Below, one piece after another: positions 56,970 through 64,000 of a stretch of DNA of 64,000 bases. Position 1 is the first letter of the stretch. Each line of letters begins with the position of its first letter. The position numbers and the translations under genes are program-made. The stretch is from Corticium candelabrum (taxonomy: Eukaryota; Porifera; Homoscleromorpha; Homosclerophorida; Plakinidae): positions 5,350,854-5,414,853 of the forward strand of contig NC_085092.1 of NCBI RefSeq assembly GCF_963422355.1, written 5' to 3'. The notes beneath the pieces were generated by a model. It made no database searches. It was not told where the DNA came from and saw only the letters and a program-made list of their open reading frames with translations.

Positions 56970-59260
56970 CTACAGCCATGGAAGGGAAAGCACTCAGTGA
57001 TGAGGACAAGGTGAAAGTGATTGCTAGGAGAAAACCAAGCGAGCAGACAATATTGCCTTTTAGGAAGTATGTTGATAAGCGCAGGAAGAGTGGCTACTCA
57101 GAGAGATTTGTCCAGAAAAAGTGGTTTGACCAATTTGATTGGCTAGGATACTATGGCAAACGCAGGGAAGAAGGCCTCTTTTGTTTGCCCTGCGTATTAT
57201 TTCCTACCGTTTATCGAGAGGGATCATGCCGTGGTGATAATTTTGTTGTCCGTCTTCACAGGGATTGGAAGAATCTTATTGCTGATGCTGCTGAGCATGA
57301 ATCTACCCAGTACCACAGAAATGCTGCTGCCAAGTTGCTGGCCTTTCTTAGTACTGACAAGCACCCTTCTGAGAGGATAGACCTGATGCAGTCTCAAGCA
57401 GCTACAGAAAGGGTATCTGCCAATCGTTGTATACTGTTGTCTGTTCTGAGGTGTTTAGAACTAGCTGCACGTGAAGGTGTAGCGCTGCGCGGTCACCGTG
57501 ATGACCTTACATATGATCATTCACCTCAAGGTCACTTCATGGCGTTTGTGAAGTTTGCTATCGATTCTGGCGATATTGTCCTGAAGGAGCACCTTGAGTG
57601 TTGTTCTCGTAATGCCACCTACATGTCGAAAACTACCCAGAATGACCTCATGAAATTGATGGCAGATGACATAATTCAGCAAATAGTGGATAATGTAAAA
57701 AGGAGTCCCTTTTTTGCTGTGCTGGCAGATGAAGTAAGAGATGTAAGTGGGTGGGAGCAGTTGGCAGTGTCTCTTAGATACATGAAGGACAACAAGGCAG
57801 AAGAGAAGTTGATTAAGTTCATTGCTTGCAGCTTTGGGACAGGTAGTAGCATCTGTGCTGAGATACGGAATGCCTTGAGGCAGCTTGGTCTTGATGAAAC
57901 ACATTGTCGAGCCCAGGCCTATGATGGTGCTGGTGCTATGTCTGGCCACCTTAACGGTTGCCAGAAGAATTTTCGAGACCATGTACCCCGGGCACAGTAC
58001 TATCACTGCTGCAGTCACCAACTGAACTTGGCGTTGACAAAGTCTTGTAATGTGTCTGAAGTTCACTGCATGCTTTCCGACTTGAAGGCTGTTGGGCTCT
58101 TCTTCAAGTACTCCCCAAAACGGCAACGTACATTAGAGCAGAGTGTTGAACAAGAAAACACCAAGCGGACATCTGCCGGTGAAAAGCCAATCAGAGCTCA
58201 GAAGCTAAAGCTACTGTGTGAAACTCGCTGGGTAGAACGGCATACTGCCTTAAAAGACTTCAGAGATATGTACTTTGCCTTAGTCCACTGCCTCCAAGTT
58301 ATTTCAGGCCAGATCATTGCCACTCCAACTGCTGCCTCTAAGTACGATGCGAAGTCTGTCACTGAGGCAAATGGCCTCCTCCGCTCGATAACGTCAGATT
58401 CATTCATCGTAGCTCTGTACTGCTGCACATATCTGTTCGGTTACACAAAGTGTCTGAGTGTTCTACTGCAAGGATCGCAATTGGATGTGCTGGAGGCACA
58501 TGGTGAAATCAACCAAGTTCTAGGTCTGTTAGAAGAGATCAGAAGTAACAATGAGAGAGAATTCTCTTCAGTTTTCGCCTCTGCATCAGCAGTTACATCC
58601 CGTGTCTTAGACCAAGACCATCCACAAGTTCCTCGCTTAGCTGCACGACAGACACTACGCAGCAATCATCCTGCATCAACTCCAGAGAGCTACTGGCGGA
58701 GAGCTGTCTTCATTCCATTCATTGACAGCATGATCAGTGAACTTGGCAGTAGGTTCACTGACATGAGCCATGCATCAGTGCAAGGACTGCTGCTCCTGCC
58801 AAAACACTGCCAGAGCCTCACTCCTCACCACCAGGCAGCTATCCTGAAGGCTTATGCTCCAGATTTGCCTGATGACCCAACTTTCGAGGCCGAGATACGC
58901 CGATGGAAGAGGAAGTGGGAGTATGCAGGTGCTGCTACCTTACCAACCAGTGTTACAGAGACGCTGGGTGCTGTGAATGAAGTGGGATATCCCAACATTG
59001 TCTGCATTCTTCGCCTGTTGTTGATAATACCCGTCACCACAGCCACAGTTGAAAGAGCGAACTCTGCACTAAAGCTGATCAAAACAGACCTGCGGAGCAC
59101 GATGGCACAAGACAGGCTAAATGCGCTAGTGCTCATGTTTGTCCACAAGGACTTGTCTGTCAACCATGAGCGTGTGATAGACTCTTTTGCGAAGGCATAT
59201 CCGAGACGCTTGCTGTTCCTGGATCCAACTGCTACAACAGAAGAAGCACAATCACAGTGA
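56906..59260 (+). CDS. hAT transposase (ZMYM-like / TTF-finger type), long open frame
   Basis: 784 codons without interruption. A TTF-type zinc finger comes first (KKWFDQFDWLGYYGKR .. GLFCLPCVLF .. HESTQYHRNAA). The RNase-H-like core shows LADEVRDVSGWEQLA (first Asp), AQAYDGAGAMSGH (second Asp), CCSHQLNLAL and CETRWVERHTAL. The C-terminal hAT dimerisation block is TTATVERANSALKLIKTDLR..DRLNALVLMF. First in-frame ATG is at 56978 (MEGKALSDEDK). The enzyme would cut and paste the element. Coding integrity suggests recent activity. Confidence 0.85.
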   Translation: MVATTAEVVSDSDHGSFLEAVATAMEGKALSDEDKVKVIARRKPSEQTILPFRKYVDKRRKSGYSERFVQKKWFDQFDWLGYYGKRREEGLFCLPCVLFPTVYREGSCRGDNFVVRLHRDWKNLIADAAEHESTQYHRNAAAKLLAFLSTDKHPSERIDLMQSQAATERVSANRCILLSVLRCLELAAREGVALRGHRDDLTYDHSPQGHFMAFVKFAIDSGDIVLKEHLECCSRNATYMSKTTQNDLMKLMADDIIQQIVDNVKRSPFFAVLADEVRDVSGWEQLAVSLRYMKDNKAEEKLIKFIACSFGTGSSICAEIRNALRQLGLDETHCRAQAYDGAGAMSGHLNGCQKNFRDHVPRAQYYHCCSHQLNLALTKSCNVSEVHCMLSDLKAVGLFFKYSPKRQRTLEQSVEQENTKRTSAGEKPIRAQKLKLLCETRWVERHTALKDFRDMYFALVHCLQVISGQIIATPTAASKYDAKSVTEANGLLRSITSDSFIVALYCCTYLFGYTKCLSVLLQGSQLDVLEAHGEINQVLGLLEEIRSNNEREFSSVFASASAVTSRVLDQDHPQVPRLAARQTLRSNHPASTPESYWRRAVFIPFIDSMISELGSRFTDMSHASVQGLLLLPKHCQSLTPHHQAAILKAYAPDLPDDPTFEAEIRRWKRKWEYAGAATLPTSVTETLGAVNEVGYPNIVCILRLLLIIPVTTATVERANSALKLIKTDLRSTMAQDRLNALVLMFVHKDLSVNHERVIDSFAKAYPRRLLFLDPTATTEEAQSQ

Positions 59261-59587
59261 CGGTGACATTGTTTTCAGTGATGGTTGTATTGTCGGTCCA
59301 TCAGATTTCTTCTTCAGTTCTGAATCAGCGATGTTACTTTTCCACACTCCTCTGTTTTCTGATGTTATATATCAACCTGTTTTGCATGTGTTGAGTAAAG
59401 TGAAATATAGTTATAATATGAAAATATCACAAACTCGACCTCATTTGAACTGATGACTATAAGATATTCCTAGAGGGCCAGCTGCGAAAATGTTGAACAT
59501 GGACACGTGACTAACTGGTGACGTCATTACCGAACCTGACAGACCGCGCCTGTACCTGGTGAGAATCCTGGATCCGCCACTGTGAAG

Positions 59588-59857
59588 CATTTGCAGTGAG
59601 CACTCACACATGTACACATATCTCTCACATGTGTCACACACTCACACTTTCACAACATATTTGTTTAGGGCCAGTTCTCAACTAACATAAAGGCGATGGA
59701 CTCCGAATGGTTTTGTCAGACTCACATGTCTAGAAAGAAGGTTGATATCAACAAATTTATTGTATATGAAATTACTATAATTAATGTTTATTTCAATTAA
59801 TTAATATATTTTGTAATTATTTTATATTATTAATTTGTTGTCTTTATTGGGGTTTAG
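59588..59857. other. Intron or intergenic stretch before the thiolase exons
   Basis: AT-rich, with nothing recognised. It ends with GGTTTAG, the acceptor of the next exon. Confidence 0.4.
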
Positions 59858-60113
59858 CTTGGGTTGTTGCCTGTTGAAAAGATGAATCTCTGGGGCGGGT
59901 CTCCGTCTATTGGACATCCGTTCAGAGTCACCGGCGTTCGTCTGGTGACAACAGCAGCTCATCGACTACGAAAAGAAGACGACAAGTTAGCACTCGTCGC
60001 TGCTTGTGCTGCTGGAGGACACGTAAGCATCTAAGAGATTTCAGAGAGTCACGACTTCGTTTTGTATGATGACTTACTTGCAGGGACACGCCATGTTGGT
60101 TGAACGTTATTGA
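59858..60113 (+). CDS. HADHB: HADHB-like thiolase, last two exons only
   Basis: Exon 59858-60022 (acceptor GGTTTAG, donor GTAAGC) reads [20 protein letters not shown] then [20 protein letters not shown] and [12 protein letters not shown]. Exon 60084-60113 (acceptor TTGCAG) adds GHAMLVERY and a stop, in phase. This is the C-terminal thiolase core: the His of GHP and the catalytic Cys of ACAAGG are both kept. The trifunctional-enzyme beta subunit (mitochondrial 3-ketoacyl-CoA thiolase) is the closest family I recognise. Odd points: HPFRVTGV where family members have HPFGATGx, and no upstream exons in the neighbourhood, where TEs lie. It may be the end of a gene with distant exons or a gene fragment. 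Confidence 0.65.
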
Positions 60114-60493
60114 TGATGAACTTTAGAGTCTAACTTTGTGCACTTTATGTTTGATATTGTCCTTAAGTATGTTTGGTTTGTGCTATATTACGGATGTTTG
60201 TCTCACTGGTGGCCTCTGTCGATTGTAAATTCTGGTTGTAAACATATTCGAATCAGTGATTTACACAGACACATGCAGTGATATCATATACACACAATTC
60301 AAACAATCAATTGTATTTCATAATAAAATGCAACAGAAACATTCACAACATTTTCTTTTGATAAATATAAATGTCCAATATACCATAGTGGTATCAACAA
60401 TACTACTGCAGTAGTGTTCACTGCCATCATTGCCTCCTGTTGCTACTCACCTACCTTTTTCTCTCTAAATAATGACAGCAAAGTTTGTCAAAG
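60114..60493. other. 3' flanks of two convergent genes
   Basis: Convergent ends of the thiolase (plus) and Roco gene (minus). An AATAAA-type signal lies near 60321 (plus). Nothing else seen. Confidence 0.5.
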
Positions 60494-60798
60494 TCAAGCC
60501 ACTCGTTCACGTTCATATAAAATCTCACCTTTCTTCAATTCGTCTTTGACTTGTTTGCCAATTGGTGTGGGTATGCAATAACATGCCCTCAACAAGTCCT
60601 GTGCTGTTTTCACTTTTCCATCTTTCATCCATTTTGCCTCAATGACAGCCAACATCTTGCCAGTGGAAGTAGGTATTACATGAGTTTCTCCTTTGATCTC
60701 ATTGCCATTTAGTCCCAATTTGAGTCCAATCTCGTACCACTGGTTACAGCCGTGTTTAACAACAGCGTCTCTCACTGTATCAAAATCAAGCGAGTATC
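60494..60798 (-). CDS. Death-domain exon of the Roco gene
   Basis: GTGTAG acceptor at 60799-60804, stop near 60494. Helices with YEIGLKLGLNGNEIKG, KMLAVIEAKWMKDGKVKTAQ and LLRACYCIPTPIGKQVKDEL fit the death-domain pattern (W after helix 1, second W in helix 4-5). Confidence 0.75.
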
Positions 60799-63269
60799 CT
60801 ACACATAAACACATTACATTAATTGTATAACCACAAATCCAATCAACATTATAACTAAACAATGACACAAACGAAATCTCACACAACAAAACACAACAGC
60901 AAAACTACTCACTTGTCTGTAGCTCGTCTTCTTGTCTTGCATCACGTCCAATTGCACCATCTGTAACATCACATCAGCAATATAATAACAATCAATGATC
61001 ACAAAATAATCACACTTACCAGAGACTTTCTCTGCATCATTAAACCAGAGATCCAAGGTAGGAAACTGCTTTCGTGGCACACGCTCATTCTTCCGGTTTA
61101 TCAAACTTCTTTGTTGTGGATATTCATCAATGCACACAAGACAATCGTCATCTATTAAATCAGCTACTTCGGCTTCAGTTGGTGGAGGTTTAACACAAAC
61201 AGTAAATTTGATGCCATCCAATCCTCTTTTCTTGACCTCATTTAGCTGACGAATAAGAAACTGACGAGTAATGCTACATTGTTGTATCAGCTCATTCATA
61301 CAAATTTCATCATTTGGAAAGTAGACAGTAGCAATAATGTAACGCAGTTTATGATAAACCAGTTCCAGATCGAGCTCAAGATCATCATTCACATGGAAGA
61401 CAGCATATCTTCTTTTCAGCATGGGACGAGGATGGGCATATTCACTGGCACAACGAGACACCAGACGAAAGTAGATCGGCTCGGGAGTCGCATCAAATCC
61501 CTCGGGACGAAAGATCAGAGATGGAGGAAACCGAGTAGAACCGACATTCTGTTGCCATACCATCTGCCTCTCATATATTTGTGCCAACAAGCAGGGAATA
61601 AAAAATGACTGCCCAACTGCCAAGACAGACTTCGGCATCTCAGGTGACGTATTCATGGGACAGATGATGTCAAATAGGTGCATCACTTGAAGGATGGCCA
61701 CAAACTGACTCTCGTTGACCCCTTCGTTCTCTAGCAAATACTGAGCCAAATGCCAAGACATCAATCCTTCGTTCTCCACTTTGATGATATCCTCCCATAA
61801 ATATGGAGGAATGTTTTTCTTATCAAAGATGGTCACAAACACAGTGAGGACATTGACCAGCCATTGTAGATCAGTGAAAACCTTTCTTTCTAACTCACTT
61901 ACATTTGAATAGAATGCAATTGTGCTCAAACTCGACAAATATTTCAGTGCCGATCGACATTCTCCAACTGTTACAATATCACAGAATTTTCGAGCCAACT
62001 CGCACACTTCATCGATGTCGAGTATTTTGCCTTCGTTGCCTGCCAGTTGAGACACTCTGCCCAACAATTTATCCAGAACTGCCCACGGCAAAGGAATAGC
62101 CTGTCGTTGACTCCACAGTGACCGTACCATTGCTACAAATATCTCCTTCACCTTCATCACCACCGGATCAGGATTCTTGGTGCCAGATCGTGTGTTGTCA
62201 ACACGAAAAGTCAGTTTATTCGGATTTTTCTCTGCCAACACCATATGCTCACCAAACTTGTTCTTCTGCACCACATCTTGCAGTATTTCTTCTTGTTCTT
62301 CTAAAAATTTAGGATTCATGTTCTTTGTTTCGTCTTCTCGAGTGGACACTGCAAATGTGACTGGTGCTCGCTTAACATAGTCCTGACCAAGAAAAGGACC
62401 ATCACTCACTGATGGATGAGCCATCTTGATGCAATTCATGTGGTAAGCCAACAGCTCACGTCTCGTCTTAGGACCAAACCGTTCCATCACCAATTGTTCG
62501 CTTCCTTGTTTTGATCGGAACAAACATTGAGGTATGGGATCTGCAAGACTCTTTGTTCCATCCATCACTATCATGTAAGCGGTTGCACTGTAGTCACTGC
62601 TGTCTGCCATCAGTGCTGCGTGCGTCATCAGAAACCGCTCTTGACCGCCGCGATCACACAATGTGATCAACATCATCATTTTACTTTTCGCTAATTCAGC
62701 CTTGTCACGACGCAGTAGATCTGCAAATGCTGCTTGCACCTCAGTTAGTTCTGTGGAGAACAGAAAATTGTGTAGCGACTTCTTCAATACTGTGATGCTG
62801 CCTTCCCGTCCGGTTGTCTGTATCTCTGTTGCTAAAGCTACAGTGTTGCTACTACTCGCCAAATGTTGTTCGGCTGGTTGACTTGTCTGCTCGATGACAG
62901 AATCTCCCTCGTCGTCTTGTGTTACTTCTTCACTACTGTCCGCTGCCCCTTCTCGGTGGCGCTTTTCAACATACTCATGATAGCCTCTGACCAAAACTTG
63001 ATCAATGATCTGTTCTTTGTCTTCTGGTTTCAGTTCCTTCCAGTTCGTGTTCGAACCGCCTCCAATTCTCATCACTTTCACGTGTGCTCCTCTCGTGCTT
63101 TCCCTCTTATCAATAAATGGCTCGTCCAAATAAGAATCTCCAAGAGAAGACTTGCCGGCATCTTCTTCACCAAACATATCGATGTTTCCTCGTAGTATTG
63201 GTAACTCCCCCTTTTTCAAAGCATTTTCGTAATCAGATTTCACAGATGGACCCAGACGATCAATAGCAC
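60494..63269 (-). CDS. Roc-COR-Death domain (Roco family) gene, 3' three exons
   Basis: Exons 61020-63269, 60913-60960 and 60494-60798 join in phase at GT..AG sites. The big exon starts GAIDRLGPSVKSDYEN and carries a GTPase P loop GEEDAGKSS (near 63150), switch-I-like ESTRGAHVKV (near 63095), switch II DRGGQERF (near 62645), and SPECIAL-less STRED in place of a clear NKxD (TFAVSTREDE). It continues into a COR domain (about 61100-62100, e.g. FTDLQWLVNVLTVFVTIF). The last exon encodes a death domain (SLDFDTVRDAVVKHGCNQWY .. EIGLKLGLNGNEIKG). Roco proteins are GTP-regulated dimeric signalling proteins. Here the output module is a death domain, not a kinase. No leucine-rich or ankyrin repeats are visible; 5' exons may lie beyond the window. 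Confidence 0.85.
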
Positions 63270-63640
63270 CTACGAAAAAGTGATGACAACAGTTAATTAC
63301 AATAGTAAATGCACAACAGCCATAACATACAAACATGCATATCAATTAGATTTTAATAGATAACAACTAGCCACCTAGTATCACTAAAATATGCAACTAT
63401 ACAGTTGAATGTGATTTGAAGAAATGCACAACAAACATTGAAATAGTATGCCAGCATTCCATAACTACCGGAAATTTCCAAAACAGTGCCCAGGACAGCA
63501 ATACAGAAAATGGGATTTTATGGAAGACTATCCATTCTCAATAATTATAAGCGTCCAGTCGGTTCGTAGGAAACTCTGGAAATTGGTAGACTGACTTGAG
63601 TACCACAGAGTAAGCAAGTGTGAGGCCCATCACGACATCT
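63245..63640 (-). repeat. Roco intron/exon edge, source of the copy at 39325-39710
   Basis: First bases of the Roco exon plus about 370 bp of upstream intron are duplicated at 39.3-39.7 kb in the same orientation. Confidence 0.85.
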
Positions 63641-64000
63641 GATCATGTCTAGACATGTCCTAAGACACTGGTGAATAGATTGAGGTTAACCTGATTACGT
63701 AAAAACGTGATTCAGCATGAAGTCGATCACAAAGCTGTAAGTCTAAATTTGCATCTGTGTTTCATGTCAATCAGCTGAGAGTCAGTATCTTCACTTATTA
63801 GATGCGTTTCTCGGTTTTAATGGCACACAACGTCGTCCAGATACTCTTCTTGCACCCTCATGGCTTCGCCATATCTTGCACGGTTTCCTTGAACTTACTT
63901 ACTTGAACATCCAGGTCACGTGACTTGGTGCAAACATGGCATATAAACGAGACTTAATTGTGTTTATTATAGCCTACCAAATATACACTTTGCATATTCT
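63641..64000. other. Upstream flank of the Roco gene
   Basis: Contains a CACGTG E-box (near 63917) and ATG-containing minus frames, but none joins in phase with the exon at 63269. It could be promoter or intron. Confidence 0.3.

Larger units (their letters stand above)
56303..59582 (+). mobile_element. hAT-superfamily DNA transposon, 3280 bp, nearly complete
   Basis: Terminal inverted repeats CAGTGGCGGATCCAGG (56303) and its complement ending CCGCCACTG (59582), flanked by TGAAG on both sides (56298-56302 and 59583-59587). It carries one long transposase frame. The 5-bp duplication is shorter than the classical 8 bp of hAT. Confidence 0.85.

Noticed and set aside
57521-58126. Minus-strand 201-codon frame within the hAT transposase
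   Set aside because: Antisense shadow of a strongly supported transposase frame.

Overview
The window looks like nuclear DNA of an invertebrate animal. A sponge or another non-bilaterian metazoan is my best guess. The reasons are spliced genes with GT..AG introns, recognisable metazoan genes (a CSTPP1/C11orf49 homologue and the end of a mitochondrial thiolase), a cluster of ankyrin, death-fold, kinase and Roc-COR genes, tetranucleotide (GTCT/GACA) microsatellites, and a dense load of mobile elements (DIRS/Ngaro-type, Ty3, RLE-type LINE, tRNA-derived SINE, hAT, pogo). There is no operon structure and no bacterial feature. The species cannot be named from the sequence.

Layout. 1-900 (minus): decayed copy of a CARD-type death-fold gene. 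4282-20464 (minus): one ankyrin / coiled-coil / protein-kinase gene of twelve exons. I assembled it by matching splice sites and phases. Its last exon carries an in-frame TGA where the conserved Arg of kinase subdomain XI is expected. Its longest intron (about 10.0-17.5 kb) holds an OTU-protease fragment, a DIRS/Ngaro-type element (gag, RT-RNase H, tyrosine recombinase) and a dispersed repeat. 21353-21987 (minus): better-preserved copy of the CARD exons, followed by a GACA microsatellite that brackets a broken RLE-type LINE (22237-24796). 27463-28136 (plus): first two exons of a CSTPP1 homologue. 28483-30283 (minus): intronless gene with 11 ankyrin repeats and a death domain, broken by a 7-bp tandem duplication. 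30.4-32.2 kb: unrecognised element with repeated TCGGACA-type motifs. 34.4-39.2 kb: about 300-bp tandem repeats, then a second decayed tyrosine-recombinase retroelement that itself carries a pogo-like element.

42.7-55.9 kb is a nest of three Ty3-type LTR elements: A on minus, B on plus with its gag region inverted, C on plus. 56303-59582 is a nearly complete hAT element with a 784-codon reading frame. 59858-60113 (plus) is the 3' end of an HADHB-like thiolase. 60494-63269 (minus) is a Roc-COR-Death gene with an unusually large insertion inside the Roc GTPase.

How it fits together. The host genes use domains (CARD, ankyrin, death domain, TKL-like kinase, Roc-COR) typical of intracellular danger-signalling proteins. 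Several exist as duplicated and decayed copies within the same 64 kb (1-900 with 21.4-22 kb; 2.7-3.4 kb with 32.5-33.2 kb; 39.3-39.7 kb with 63.2-63.6 kb). This looks like a rapidly duplicating innate-immunity-like cluster being rearranged by transposons. I found no clearly new molecular system. The strongest leads are the LINE and SINE copies lying inside tetranucleotide microsatellites, the family of CAG(T/G)GGCGG-ended elements with 5-bp target duplications, the enlarged Roc domain, and the precise lesions in otherwise well-preserved genes.
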